Source: Prevotella sp. UBA2456 (GTDB taxonomy: Bacteria > Bacteroidota > Bacteroidia > Bacteroidales > Bacteroidaceae). From it: a stretch of DNA of 64,000 nucleotides. Position 1 is the first letter of the stretch; each line of letters begins with the position of its first letter. Below, piece by piece: positions 39,242 through 48,315 of this stretch. The stretch lies in assembly GCA_002342415.1 (NCBI GenBank), contig DDPY01000031.1:16933-80932 (forward strand). The letters are read 5' to 3'. Below the pieces are notes generated by a model. It had not been told where the DNA came from, did no database searches, and was given only the letters and a program-made list of their open reading frames with translations. Made by a program: the position numbers and the translations under genes.

Positions 39242-40731
39242 TTATTCAGTCTTAACAGTTGATCAATGTGCTCACGCGTATTACTGAGTCGCGGCACCTT
39301 GTTCTGACCACCTAACTTTCCGCGCAGCTTCAGCCAGTCATTGAACAGTCCCGTCTTGGCCTTGACAATCTCCAAAGGCTGCAAGGTGATGTCCTTGTAT
39401 CGCTTGGCCTCGTAGTCGCTGTTCAGCTGCTGCAGCTTCTGGTCGAGCAGCTGGGCAAACACCTTCATGTCCTGCGGCTCGCGCGAGAACTCGATGAGCC
39501 ACTGGTGGCGGCACTTGGCCTGGGCATCCATGAAGACGGGTGCAGCGGTGTATTCCAGCACCTCGGCACCAGTCTGCTCGCAGGCATAGGCCAGCCCCTG
39601 CTCTGCATTGTCGACTATCAGCTCCTCGCCAAAGGCATTGATGAAGCTCTTGGTGCGTCCGGAGATGACAAACTTATAGGGGTTGGTGGAAGTGAAGCGC
39701 ACGGTGTCGCCAATCATATACCGCCACAAGCCACAGGAGGTGGAGATAATCATGGCATAGTTCTTGTCCTTCTCTACTCCCCAGAGCGGCACAATCTCAC
39801 CGCCATCCATCGGCTGGAACTCGTAGAACACCCCATAGTCGAGCATCAGCAGCATCGACTTGTCGGCAGGGTCGTCCTGCAAGCCGAAGAAGCCCTCGCT
39901 GGCATTATAGGTCTCCATATAGTGCATGTTGGGCGAGGTGATAAGCTGCTCATACTGCTTACGATAGGGCGTGAAGGCCACACCTCCGTGGAAGAACACC
40001 TCAAGGTTGGGCCATACTTCCTCCAAATGGCTCTTGCCCGTTATCTCCATCATGCAGTTGAGCACGGAGAGCATCCATGAGGGCACACCGCTGATGTTGG
40101 TCACATTCTTGTCCATTGCCTCGCGGGCTATACGCTCACGCTTGACCTCGAAGTCGGAGAGCAGGGCTGTCTGCTTCTTGGGCACTCGCACGAGGTTGGC
40201 CAGCGGATTGATGTTCTCTATCAGGATGGCCGAGAGGTCGCCGACGAGCGACCCCGACACATTGTAGTTAGGAGAGTGGCTGCCTCCTAATATCAGTGCC
40301 CGCCCGTCGAAAAGGCGCGACTGGGGATTGTTCCTCAGATAGAGTGCCACCGAGTCGAAGCCTCCGGCATAGTGAATCTTCTGCAAGCCCTCGCTGCTGA
40401 CGGGAATGAACTTCGACTTGTCGTTGGTGGTACCGCTCGACTTGGCATACCACTTCACCCTTCCGGGCCACAGCACATCGCTCTCGCCATGCCGCATGCG
40501 GTCTATCTGGCCTTTCAACTCCTCATAGGTGTTGACGGCATTGAACTTGACGAAATCCTCGTAGCCCTTGGTGGTGGCAAAACCGTGCTCACGACCATAC
40601 TCCGTGCTCCTGGCCTCACTCAGCAGATGGGTCAACACCTGCCGTTGCAGCAGTTCGCCACCTGTCTGGTGCTTCTCCAATTCCCGCATGCGGGGAGTGA
40701 ATATATGTCTGACTAAACTTGTTATGTTCAT
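39238..40731 (-). CDS. GH3 auxin-responsive-promoter family protein (full length)
   Basis: The 497-residue protein belongs to the firefly-luciferase-like GH3 adenylate-forming fold. The nucleotide motif SSGTTNDKSKFIPVS is intact, as are METYNASEGFFG and the hinge GLWRYMIGDTVRF. Plant relatives couple amino acids to hormones; bacterial substrates are unknown. A longer reading would begin at a TTG very close to the predicted transcription start, so I take the ATG at 40731. It heads the leftward run to the CobD-like gene, with a promoter at 40755-40762. Confidence 0.85.
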   Translation of the reverse strand: MNITSLVRHIFTPRMRELEKHQTGGELLQRQVLTHLLSEARSTEYGREHGFATTKGYEDFVKFNAVNTYEELKGQIDRMRHGESDVLWPGRVKWYAKSSGTTNDKSKFIPVSSEGLQKIHYAGGFDSVALYLRNNPQSRLFDGRALILGGSHSPNYNVSGSLVGDLSAILIENINPLANLVRVPKKQTALLSDFEVKRERIAREAMDKNVTNISGVPSWMLSVLNCMMEITGKSHLEEVWPNLEVFFHGGVAFTPYRKQYEQLITSPNMHYMETYNASEGFFGLQDDPADKSMLLMLDYGVFYEFQPMDGGEIVPLWGVEKDKNYAMIISTSCGLWRYMIGDTVRFTSTNPYKFVISGRTKSFINAFGEELIVDNAEQGLAYACEQTGAEVLEYTAAPVFMDAQAKCRHQWLIEFSREPQDMKVFAQLLDQKLQQLNSDYEAKRYKDITLQPLEIVKAKTGLFNDWLKLRGKLGGQNKVPRLSNTREHIDQLLRLNK

Positions 40732-40754
40732 CTCTTTGCATTTCAACTAAGGTG

Positions 40755-40762
40755 CAAAGATA
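40755..40762 (-). promoter_or_regulatory. -7 box for the GH3-family gene
   Basis: TATCTTTG followed by C on the minus strand, 24 bases before the ATG at 40731. Confidence 0.68.
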
Positions 40763-40808
40763 AACATAAACTTTCGGATAGACCTTATTTTTACTATTTT
40801 TAATAGTA

Positions 40809-40844
40809 ATTCCGCCTAACTTTGTTCAAAAAATCAGGCGGAAT
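40809..40844. terminator. Hairpin after rnc
   Basis: ATTCCGCCT pairs with AGGCGGAAT across an 18-base loop, immediately after the rnc stop codon. The T-run is weak. Confidence 0.45.
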
Positions 40845-40849
40845 CACGA

Positions 40850-41887
40850 TTATTTCTCTGTTTCGCTGAATGCAGCAGCCTCAGCTTCGGCTATGATTTC
40901 CTCTCGGGTACGCTCACGAGGGGTAGCGGTGATGTCGTCGAGTGTCAGCTCGTCATCCAGCTCTTCGGCATGCTTCGCAGGGGCTAAGGCACGCTTCGCA
41001 GGGGCAGCGGCAACATCCGGGGAGGCAGGCTCCTTGGGATGCTCGATGATGAAGTCCTGCTGCTCCTTCTCCAGGTCGGGCACACACATGACAGGCTCTT
41101 CCTCCATCTTGGTGCGATTGCCTTTGGCTGCAAAGACGGCATCAATGAACTGGGGTTCGCGGCGAAGGCGCAGCAGCGTCTCCTTGGAGGCTTGCTGATG
41201 GCTCTCCTTCTTAGAATAGCCCTTTCCCGTGCACCCTTCTATACCCTCGATCAGCACCGTTGTGGTGAAGACAGGACTGCCCGTCTTCTCTTCTTTGGCC
41301 TGACTCTCGCGGAACTCTATCTTGACGCGGTTCTTCTGGCTCCACTCCAACAGCTTCGACTTGAAGTTCACCTCCTTATAGGCCACCTTGTCAATATTGA
41401 TAACCTGTGCCAGGATGCGCTTCTCCATAAACCGCATACAGGCATGATAGCCTCTGTCCAGATAGATGGCACCCACCAATGCCTCAAAGGCATTGCCGTT
41501 CATATAGCTGTTGTGGGAAGTGCTATGGTCGGACGACTTGATGAGCTGCTGGATTCCCATCTCCTGAGCCAGCTTGCCCAACGTGTTGCGGCTGACCAGC
41601 TTGGAGCGGGTGTTGGTGAGGAAACCCTCGCGCTTGCCAGGGAAGTGGCGAAAGACAATATCGCCTACTACGGCATCGAGGATGGCATCACCCAGAAACT
41701 CCAGCCGCTCGTTGTTGAGGGGCCTCCCCTTCTCGTTGCGCCTTCCCATGCTCTTATGCAGCAGGGCCTGCTTGTAGAGGCTGATGTCGCGGGGATAGAA
41801 TCCAAGAATGTCGTAAAGGGCAGAAAAAAGCTCCTTCTCCTTGCGGAAAGGGAGCTTTAGAATATCTATGAGGTCGTTAATCCACAT
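40850..41887 (-). CDS. rnc: Ribonuclease III with a C-terminal tail
   Basis: It cleaves double-stranded RNA in rRNA and mRNA processing. The catalytic signature NERLEFLGDAILDAVVG is at about residues 59-75, with the second acidic cluster at NAFEALVGAIYLD; a double-stranded-RNA-binding domain follows (KLLEWSQKN to SHQQASKETLL). Residues about 270-345 are an acidic, Ala/Pro/Glu-rich tail without recognisable fold. It overlaps fabF by 11 bases, so acpP-fabF-rnc form one leftward unit. Confidence 0.93.
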   Translation of the reverse strand: MWINDLIDILKLPFRKEKELFSALYDILGFYPRDISLYKQALLHKSMGRRNEKGRPLNNERLEFLGDAILDAVVGDIVFRHFPGKREGFLTNTRSKLVSRNTLGKLAQEMGIQQLIKSSDHSTSHNSYMNGNAFEALVGAIYLDRGYHACMRFMEKRILAQVINIDKVAYKEVNFKSKLLEWSQKNRVKIEFRESQAKEEKTGSPVFTTTVLIEGIEGCTGKGYSKKESHQQASKETLLRLRREPQFIDAVFAAKGNRTKMEEEPVMCVPDLEKEQQDFIIEHPKEPASPDVAAAPAKRALAPAKHAEELDDELTLDDITATPRERTREEIIAEAEAAAFSETEK

Positions 41888-43139
41888 ACTTACGGAAAAC
41901 TACGCAAGCGTTATGACCACCGAATCCAAAGGTATTGCTCAGACCAGCACGAACCTCACGCTTCTGGGCCTTGTTGAAGGTGAAGTTGAGGTTGTAGTCA
42001 ATCTCCTCGTCCTTGTCATCCTCCTCGTGGTTGATGGTGGGAGGAATGATGTCGTTCTTGACAGCCAGCACGGTGGCCATCGCCTCTACGGCTCCGGCAG
42101 CTCCCAGCAGGTGACCCGTCATCGACTTGGTGCTGGAGATGTTCAGCTTGTAGGCTGCATCACCAAAGACATCCTTGATGGCCTTCGCCTCAGAGATGTC
42201 ACCCACGTGGGTGGAGGTACCATGCACATTGATATAGTCGATATCCTCAGGCTTCATGCCGGCATCCTCGAGTGCGTTCAGCATCACGAGCTTGGCACCT
42301 AAGCCCTCGGGGTGAGAGGCAGTGATGTGATGAGCATCGGCACTCATGCCTGCACCTACCATCTCGGCATAGATCTTGGCACCACGGGCCTTGGCATGCT
42401 CCAGCTCCTCGAGAATCAGACAACCTGCACCCTCACCCATGACGAATCCATCGCGCGAGGCACTGAACGGGCGGCTGGCCTTCTCGGGCTCGTCGTTACG
42501 GGTAGACAGGGCCTTCATGGCATTGAAGCCACCTACACCCGTCTCGCAGACAGCAGCCTCAGCACCACCGGCAACGATGACATTGGCCTTGCCTAAACGA
42601 ATCAGGTTGAAAGCATCGGCCAGCGCATTCGATGACGAGGCACAGGCTGAAGCCGTGATATAGTTGGGACCATGGAAGCCATACATGATGGAAATCTGAC
42701 CGGCAGCAATGTCGGCAATCATCTTCGGGATGAAGAAAGGATTGAACTTGGGTCCGTCGTCACGATTGGCACCATAGTAGGTGACTTCCTCCTCGAAAGT
42801 CTTGATACCGCCAATACCTACACCATAGACTACACCGATGCGGTTCTTGTCTTCCTGCTCCAGGTCCATAGCACTGTCCTGAACGGCCTGCATGGCTGCA
42901 ATAATGGCCAACTGGGTATAACGGTCCATCTTTCGTGCTTCCTTACGGTCGATATAGGCATTGATATCCAGATTCTTCACCTCGCAGGCAAACTGCGTCT
43001 TGAACTTAGAAGCATCGAAAAGGGTAATAGGCGCAGCACCGCTCTTGCCTGCCAGCATAGCCTCCCAAGTCTCCTCAGGATTGTTGCCCAGGGGCGTAAC
43101 GGCACCTAAACCTGTTACTACTACTCTTTTTAATTCCAT
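41877..43139 (-). CDS. fabF: 3-oxoacyl-ACP synthase II
   Basis: This condensing enzyme elongates acyl-ACP with malonyl-ACP. Visible are the nucleophile Cys in ITASACASSSNA, the two active-site His residues in NVHGTSTHVGD and KSMTGHLLGAAGA, and the GFGGHNA C-terminal loop. The length of 420 residues is standard. A structured 130-base gap separates it from acpP upstream. Confidence 0.95.
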   Translation of the reverse strand: MELKRVVVTGLGAVTPLGNNPEETWEAMLAGKSGAAPITLFDASKFKTQFACEVKNLDINAYIDRKEARKMDRYTQLAIIAAMQAVQDSAMDLEQEDKNRIGVVYGVGIGGIKTFEEEVTYYGANRDDGPKFNPFFIPKMIADIAAGQISIMYGFHGPNYITASACASSSNALADAFNLIRLGKANVIVAGGAEAAVCETGVGGFNAMKALSTRNDEPEKASRPFSASRDGFVMGEGAGCLILEELEHAKARGAKIYAEMVGAGMSADAHHITASHPEGLGAKLVMLNALEDAGMKPEDIDYINVHGTSTHVGDISEAKAIKDVFGDAAYKLNISSTKSMTGHLLGAAGAVEAMATVLAVKNDIIPPTINHEEDDKDEEIDYNLNFTFNKAQKREVRAGLSNTFGFGGHNACVVFRKYVD

Positions 43140-43181
43140 ATTTTTATTATTGTTTGCATTAGCCCCTATGTTAGTGTGGTT

Positions 43182-43252
43182 GGGGGCCTGAACAGGCCCT
43201 GAGTGATACAGGAATACACTTGTTCAGACCCCCATCCCCCTAACTTAGGGGG
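43182..43252. promoter_or_regulatory. Structured acpP-fabF intergenic region
   Basis: A 13-bp arm GGGGGCCTGAACA (43182-43194) pairs with TGTTCAGACCCCC (43221-43233), and a separate hairpin CCCCCTA-ACT-TAGGGGG (43236-43252) follows. It may be an inserted repeat, or may attenuate or stabilise mRNA so that acpP exceeds fabF. Confidence 0.55.
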
Positions 43253-43269
43253 CTAAGTAAGCATATTAT

Positions 43270-43506
43270 TTATTTTGCGTTCTCCTCGATGTAAGCGATA
43301 GCATCGCCAACAGTACCAATCTTCTCAGCCTTGTCGTCGGGGATAGAAATACCGAACTCCTTCTCAAACTCCATGATGAGCTCAACGGTATCCAGTGAGT
43401 CAGCACCCAGGTCGTTAGTAAAACTTGCCTCGGGCTTCACTTCTGCTTCATCAACACCGAGCTTGTCTACGATAATAGCCTTTACTTTGCTTTCAATTTC
43501 TGACAT
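43270..43506 (-). CDS. acpP: Acyl carrier protein
   Basis: The 78-residue acidic protein starts MSEIESKVKAIIVDKLG. The phosphopantetheine Ser is in LGADSLDTVELIM. The longer upstream reading carries a basic extension without family support, so the ATG at 43506 is chosen. The gene heads the fatty-acid/rnc unit. Confidence 0.95.
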   Translation of the reverse strand: MSEIESKVKAIIVDKLGVDEAEVKPEASFTNDLGADSLDTVELIMEFEKEFGISIPDDKAEKIGTVGDAIAYIEENAK

Positions 43507-43582
43507 AATTTTCTTCTTTAAAATGTTAATAATTGATTTCTCTTTTTTATGATGCCAACCCAAAAATGCGGCTTAGCGGGTG

Positions 43583-43590
43583 CAAAGTAA
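43583..43590 (-). promoter_or_regulatory. -7 box of the acpP promoter
   Basis: TTACTTTG followed by C on the minus strand is one base from consensus, with a TTTG -33 element 20 bases upstream. The ATG is about 77 bases downstream. Confidence 0.65.
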
Positions 43591-43700
43591 CACATTTTTA
43601 TGGAATTACGCAAATTTTTTGAAGAAAAAAGCACTTGTTTTTGCACAACACCCCATAAACTGTGCAATTTTTAAACGCGGAAGATGTCATTTTGACACTT

Positions 43701-44705
43701 TTACTTGTCAAAATACTCTCGCCGAAGCGGATATTCATTCCGTAATTTTTCGAAATTCTGAGGGGCCGACTTTAACTTCCGACTGTCGTTCAGAGGATTA
43801 TACAACTCCAGCGGATTTCCCGTATAGACAAATCCGGCGGGCAGTGATGGAGCTGTCACCACTCCGGGATGAGGCAGAGAGAAATGGCGGCACAAAGCTT
43901 CAATCACCATATTGTCGGCATTCACCTTACCATCGGCCGAATAGCCTGCTATATGCGGAGTACCGATAAAGACGTGCTGAAGCAGTGCGAGGTTCAACTG
44001 CGGCTCCCCCTCCCATACATCAATCACGGCATCGCGCACACGACCACTGTCTAAGGCATGAAGCAAAGACGCGTTGTCGACCACCTCACCCCGACTGGTG
44101 TTTATTATATAAGGTACGCGAGCGAGCCGATGGAAGAATGCCTCATCGGCCAGATGGTAGGTAGCATACTGCCCCACCCTGCTCAGCGGAACATGGAAGG
44201 TAATCACATCCGCCTCGCGCTCAATGACATCGAGCGACACGAAATCGGGTTGCCCCAACAGGGGGTCGCACACTAACACATGCATGCCCAGGCGCTCAGC
44301 CACAGCCTTCACCTTCGAACCTACATGTCCGCAACCCACGATACCGATGGTCGATTCACTTAGGCGGAGACCTTTCTGCTGCTCCAGCAAGAGCAGCGAG
44401 CATTCCACATACTGTGCCACCGAACCGGAGTTGCATCCGGGACAATTGGTCCAGCGGATGCCTGTCCGCTCCAGATAGCCAGTATCTATATGGTCGAAAC
44501 CAATAGTAGCCGTTGCCACTAACTGAACCTTGGAACCACCCAGCAGCTGTTCATCACAGCGGGTACGCGTGCGCACTATCAGCGCATCAGCATCCTTCAC
44601 GTCCTCAGCCCTGATGTCAGCACCGCGCAGGCTCACCACCTCGTCAGCCAGCAAGGCCAGCTTCTCACGGATATAGGGTATCTTGTCGTCTACTACTATC
44701 TTCAT
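43701..44705 (-). CDS. pdxB: Erythronate-4-phosphate dehydrogenase
   Basis: This NAD-dependent 2-hydroxyacid dehydrogenase catalyses the second step of DXP-dependent pyridoxal phosphate synthesis. The Rossmann motif GIVGCGHVGSKV, catalytic Arg in NTSRGEVVD, and His in GTPHIAGYSADGK are present, as is the PdxB-specific C-terminal dimer domain. I take MKIVVDDKIPYI at 44705 as the start (334 residues); it overlaps the stop of the dipeptidase gene (ATGA). Confidence 0.9.
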   Translation of the reverse strand: MKIVVDDKIPYIREKLALLADEVVSLRGADIRAEDVKDADALIVRTRTRCDEQLLGGSKVQLVATATIGFDHIDTGYLERTGIRWTNCPGCNSGSVAQYVECSLLLLEQQKGLRLSESTIGIVGCGHVGSKVKAVAERLGMHVLVCDPLLGQPDFVSLDVIEREADVITFHVPLSRVGQYATYHLADEAFFHRLARVPYIINTSRGEVVDNASLLHALDSGRVRDAVIDVWEGEPQLNLALLQHVFIGTPHIAGYSADGKVNADNMVIEALCRHFSLPHPGVVTAPSLPAGFVYTGNPLELYNPLNDSRKLKSAPQNFEKLRNEYPLRREYFDK

Positions 44706-45514
44706 TTCGATGCAGCACCTCCCAACTGCTTGACGGGAAAGGTGAAATAGGTATTGGGGAAGGGCTCGTCCTTCAGTGTGAAGTGCCACCACTCGCTGTC
44801 GAGAGCCTTGAAACCGTGGGCAAGCATCGCCTTGCGCAGAATCATGCGGTTCTTGAACTGCTCGGCAGTGATGCTGCGCTTGGGCTCGGCAGGACTCTTC
44901 GAGTTGTCGCCCGTATATTCGCCCGTCTCGGGATTACCGCAGAAGTCTGGGTGACTCTCAGGACCGAACCAGTCGAAGGTGCCGCCCATGTCGAGTTCCT
45001 TCTCCGTCTTCATGTCAAAAAGAGTCAGGTCAACCGTAGAGCCTCGAGTATGACCGCTCCTCTCGTAGATGTACTCCTGCTCAAAGAGCACGCTCTTGTC
45101 GAGGTCGGGATAGAAGTAGCTCTTCATCCTGGTATCGTTGATATCCTGTGCCCAGCGCACAAAGTGGTCGACACCCTTTTGCGGGCGGTAGGCATCATAT
45201 ATCTTCAGCCGATAGCCTTGCGACATCACGTCATCACTCACCTCCTTCAGTGCCTTGGCAGCCTGCTTGGTCAGCAGAGCCGTCGGCTGCTCATAGCCGT
45301 CGATGCGAGTGCCCACGAAGTTATACGTACCATAGTAGCGTATCTCCAGAATAGCATCTGGCACAGCATCTGTCAAAGTCACAAACTGGCTGCTGTCATC
45401 GGTCGGACTGACCACCGCGGATTTATCGTCCTCACTGCTAAAGCAGGTCACTACACATGCACCACAAACAATGACAAGGATGACTGAAAGCATCCATAGC
45501 TTCATCTTTTTCAT
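44702..45514 (-). CDS. VanX-type D-Ala-D-Ala dipeptidase (M15D), exported
   Basis: The 270-residue protein has an N-terminal membrane or lipoprotein signal (VILVIVCGACVVTC). The zinc-binding HxxG..D motif is seen as SGHTRGSTVDLTLFD and the EWWHF motif supplies the catalytic Glu and last His. It should hydrolyse D-Ala-D-Ala or related dipeptides in the periplasm, recycling wall material. No vanHA-type genes are nearby, so it is not evidence for glycopeptide resistance. It is co-transcribed with pdxB. Confidence 0.88.
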   Translation of the reverse strand: MKKMKLWMLSVILVIVCGACVVTCFSSEDDKSAVVSPTDDSSQFVTLTDAVPDAILEIRYYGTYNFVGTRIDGYEQPTALLTKQAAKALKEVSDDVMSQGYRLKIYDAYRPQKGVDHFVRWAQDINDTRMKSYFYPDLDKSVLFEQEYIYERSGHTRGSTVDLTLFDMKTEKELDMGGTFDWFGPESHPDFCGNPETGEYTGDNSKSPAEPKRSITAEQFKNRMILRKAMLAHGFKALDSEWWHFTLKDEPFPNTYFTFPVKQLGGAASK

Positions 45515-45559
45515 TTTCTAAATCTCAGTCTAAAGAACGAACTATTACATTTTACGGTG

Positions 45560-45567
45560 CAAAGGTA
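45560..45567 (-). promoter_or_regulatory. -7 box for the dipeptidase-pdxB unit
   Basis: TACCTTTG followed by C on the minus strand, with a TTG -33 element 20 bases upstream. The ATG at 45514 is about 46 bases downstream. Confidence 0.7.
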
Positions 45568-45669
45568 CTAAATTTAATTTTTTATAGCAAGAAAAATCAC
45601 GAAATTCACCACACCCCGCAGTATCCTCAATGGCCCTAATAGGTGCCAAAGCATTTTTAAGTTTATACA

Positions 45670-45939
45670 CTAGTATATTCTCTTAAACTCATCACCAATC
45701 TGTTGCCAGAAGATACGCGAGAAGTAATGCCCGTTTACACTCAAGATTCTGCTCACCTTGAATGTCCTGTCTTCACCTATGTCTGTCCGACGAGCCACAA
45801 TATACCCGCCACCATAGTATTGAGAATAGCCTATATCGGTAATCTCACAGGCAAAGACATGCCCGCTTCGTGTGCAGTACTCTATCTCTATCGTCTGCTC
45901 AGACATGATGGCTCTGTCTAATACTTCCTCTATACTCAT
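45670..45939 (-). CDS. Stand-alone WYL-like mini-protein
   Basis: The 89-residue protein resembles a bare WYL sensor core: IEIEYCTRSGHVFACEI, then GGYIVARRTDIGEDRTFKV and SRILSV, matching the beta-strand and Arg pattern of WYL domains. It has no DNA-binding domain. Its ATG lies one base after the dnaB stop codon, so it is the last gene of the leftward accessory run. It might sense nucleotides or DNA ends for another protein; that is inference. Confidence 0.6.
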   Translation of the reverse strand: MSIEEVLDRAIMSEQTIEIEYCTRSGHVFACEITDIGYSQYYGGGYIVARRTDIGEDRTFKVSRILSVNGHYFSRIFWQQIGDEFKRIY

Positions 45940-45940
45940 A

Positions 45941-47500
45941 TTAGTATGGTGCGGGCTCGTTTATTGGAGGTGGGAGCGTAATCGGCGCATCACCAAAAGA
46001 ATCTACCCCTACAGGCTGATTGTTCTCATCATTTAGTTTGTCACCTCTTATTTCACCACCTTCAGTCAATGGAATATCTCCCAGTGAATTATCCTCCGGA
46101 TTCTCAAAGCGTGTAAACTCTCCTTTGAAATCAAGCAAGACAATATCTGTGGCACCTTTTCGATGTTTTGCTATGATGATTTCTGCCTTGCCACGATAGT
46201 CAATAGTACCATCTGAAGATTCATATAGATGGTAGTATTCTGGGCGATGAACAAATACTACCATATCCGCATCCTGTTCTATAGCTCCCGACTCTCTGAG
46301 GTCTGACAGCATCGGCCGTTTACCCTCTGCCCCCTCTCTACCTTCTACACCACGGTTCAGCTGACTCAGTGCAATGATAGGAATATTCAGCTCTTTGGCC
46401 AGCCCCTTTAGTGAACGTGAGATATTTGAAACCTCTTCCTGACGATTATTGAACCGCATCCCATTGGCGTTCATCAATTGCAGATAGTCTATCATAATCA
46501 GCTTTATCTGATGCTCGTTGACCAAACGACGCGCCTTTGTCTTCAGTTCAAAAACTGACAAACCTGGTGTGTCATCAATATAAAGAGGTGCACCTATCAG
46601 ATTGTTGATTCGCTTATCAAACCTATCCCAATCCGTACGGTCAAGATTGCCGTTCAGAATCTTCTTTCCGCCAATTTCACATGCGTTAGATATCAAACGA
46701 TTCGTCAACTGAACTCCAGACATCTCTAATGAGAAGAATGCCATAGGGATGTGTTGGTCTGCTGCAATGTTCTTTGCCATTGACAAAGCAAAGGCCGTTT
46801 TACCCATTGCAGGTCTTCCAGCAATGATGACCAAATCAGAATTTTGCCATCCGCTCGTTACGTCATCAAGGCGGTAGTAACCAGTTGAGATGCCTGTCAC
46901 GCCACCATTATTGCCAGCCGATGCCTGCATGATCTTTGTCGCTTCCTCAATCAAAGGATCTACTGAGGTGTAGTCCTTCTTCATGTTTTTGTGGGCTATG
47001 TCGAACAGAATACTCTCAGCCTCCTGAATGACATCGTTTACATCACAAGTCTCATCGAATGCCTTGGTGCCTATGGTGCTGGTATATGAAATCAGTTGCC
47101 TCGAAAGATATTTCTCTGCCACGATATTGGCATGATAGCCAATGTTTGCAGACGTGGCCACTCTCGAACTGAGTTCTGCCACATACCCAGGACCACCAAC
47201 TTCTTCAAGTGTTCCCAGTTTTGCCAGTTGCTCAGTTACAGTCAGCACATCCACAGGTTTCTCTTCCATGTTCAGTTGCTGGATAGCAGCATATATTTTC
47301 TGGTTTCGAGGCTCGTAGAAACTTTCCACATGCAGCACCTCGCATACCTCCATATACGCATCGCGGTCAATCATCAATGCTCCCAGCACAGCCTTTTCAA
47401 CCTCAAGAGCCTGAGGCTGAACATGACCATACGCGAAGTCCAATGATAACTGACCGTTTGCAGTCTGGCCACGTCGATTTGAGTATCTTTGTCCTGGCAT
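45941..47500 (-). CDS. dnaB: Replicative DNA helicase, DnaB family
   Basis: The 519-residue hexameric helicase has the N-terminal DnaB domain (LEVEKAVLGALMIDRDAY), a linker, and a RecA-like core with Walker A GRPAMGKTAF, Walker B KLIMIDYLQLM and the arginine-finger region near IIAKHRKGATDI. The C-terminal 50 residues are an acidic/proline tail (ending LPPPINEPAPY). It may be the chromosomal replicative helicase or an extra copy; the accessory neighbourhood makes the second worth checking. Confidence 0.85.
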   Translation of the reverse strand: MPGQRYSNRRGQTANGQLSLDFAYGHVQPQALEVEKAVLGALMIDRDAYMEVCEVLHVESFYEPRNQKIYAAIQQLNMEEKPVDVLTVTEQLAKLGTLEEVGGPGYVAELSSRVATSANIGYHANIVAEKYLSRQLISYTSTIGTKAFDETCDVNDVIQEAESILFDIAHKNMKKDYTSVDPLIEEATKIMQASAGNNGGVTGISTGYYRLDDVTSGWQNSDLVIIAGRPAMGKTAFALSMAKNIAADQHIPMAFFSLEMSGVQLTNRLISNACEIGGKKILNGNLDRTDWDRFDKRINNLIGAPLYIDDTPGLSVFELKTKARRLVNEHQIKLIMIDYLQLMNANGMRFNNRQEEVSNISRSLKGLAKELNIPIIALSQLNRGVEGREGAEGKRPMLSDLRESGAIEQDADMVVFVHRPEYYHLYESSDGTIDYRGKAEIIIAKHRKGATDIVLLDFKGEFTRFENPEDNSLGDIPLTEGGEIRGDKLNDENNQPVGVDSFGDAPITLPPPINEPAPY

Positions 47501-47508
47501 ATAGTTAA

Positions 47509-47667
47509 CTATTCTGTCTTCAACTGTTTTCTCTTCGATTCAGTCCATTTCATGTTCCCCTTGGTGGTCTTACATCCAATCAGGTTGCTGCCAAATACAA
47601 ACACTTGTCCTTCCTCCAGACTCTCTACGAACTCTGGCGTAAACGCCACTTTACCATGCTGTTTCAT
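47509..47667 (-). pseudogene. Fragment of a conserved FVFGSNL-type protein
   Basis: The 52-residue frame starts MKQHGKVAFTPEFVESLEEG and continues QVFVFGSNLIG, the N-terminal signature of a family common in Bacteroidota phages and islands. After that the sequence departs (KTTKGNMKWTESKRK) and stops, so most of the protein is missing. It is probably a remnant, though still in the same transcript as dnaB. Confidence 0.5.
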
Positions 47668-47730
47668 ATTCAAATACTGTTTTGTTTGCAAAATTAAAAC
47701 TTATTCTTTTCTTTATCCCATCTTTTCCCA

Positions 47731-48303
47731 TCACAAGCCTTGCGGATTTGGCAATTTACACTTCCATACCACATTGGCTCGCACCAAATCAATCTTCTTC
47801 GCCTCCCCACGCTTGCCCGAAATTGAGTAGTACCTTGCGACACTCTTGGGCAACAGACCCGAAAACACTTTCCTGATTCTGGCACACTTCTCGTTGATTG
47901 AGTTCAGCATGGGGTTCGTAACGTCCTCAATGCTCTGCACGACCCTGTCTGTAAGACCCGCAGGACGCAACAACAGGTACAACGCTGTCAACTCCTTCCG
48001 ATAATCAGACAGGCACTTCAGTACAATTCCTTCCGGATGCGAGAGGAACAGCAGATACACAGCCTTTACCAGCGGCTCCATCTTCACCTCTGTATTTACT
48101 CCGTCAGCCAGCACAACCTTGTAGTCTTCCGTCACTACTAATTGTGGGAATAACTCCTTCTCGTTCATCGCTGCCATAATCTCAGCCTCATCCACTCCGT
48201 ACGCCTTCAGTTTGCGAACCTTCTCCTTCACCTCGTCCAAAAGAATGGAGCAATAAAACTGCTCCAATTCTTTTGAGAACATCCGCTGTACTTGCTTCTC
48301 CAT
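47731..48303 (-). CDS. Hypothetical protein (190 residues)
   Basis: I do not recognise the family. The protein is helical, with no signal or membrane segment. It starts MEKQVQRMFSKELEQFYCS, carries a Lys-rich helix (DEVKEKVRKLKAYGVD), a hydrophobic middle (VKAVYLLFLSHPEG, TALYLLLRPAGL), and ends with a basic segment. It lies between the acidic mini-protein gene and the fragment before dnaB, in one leftward run with the DUF4407 gene. Confidence 0.65.
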   Translation of the reverse strand: MEKQVQRMFSKELEQFYCSILLDEVKEKVRKLKAYGVDEAEIMAAMNEKELFPQLVVTEDYKVVLADGVNTEVKMEPLVKAVYLLFLSHPEGIVLKCLSDYRKELTALYLLLRPAGLTDRVVQSIEDVTNPMLNSINEKCARIRKVFSGLLPKSVARYYSISGKRGEAKKIDLVRANVVWKCKLPNPQGL

Positions 48304-48315
48304 GACGTCAACTAT

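Noticed and set aside
44702..45514. Glycopeptide resistance gene vanX
   Set aside because: The family is right, but no vanH/vanA ligase genes are nearby; a wall-recycling dipeptidase is the simpler reading.
45941..48303. Prophage called from the dnaB and neighbours
   Set aside because: No terminase, capsid, portal or integrase genes were seen anywhere in the window.
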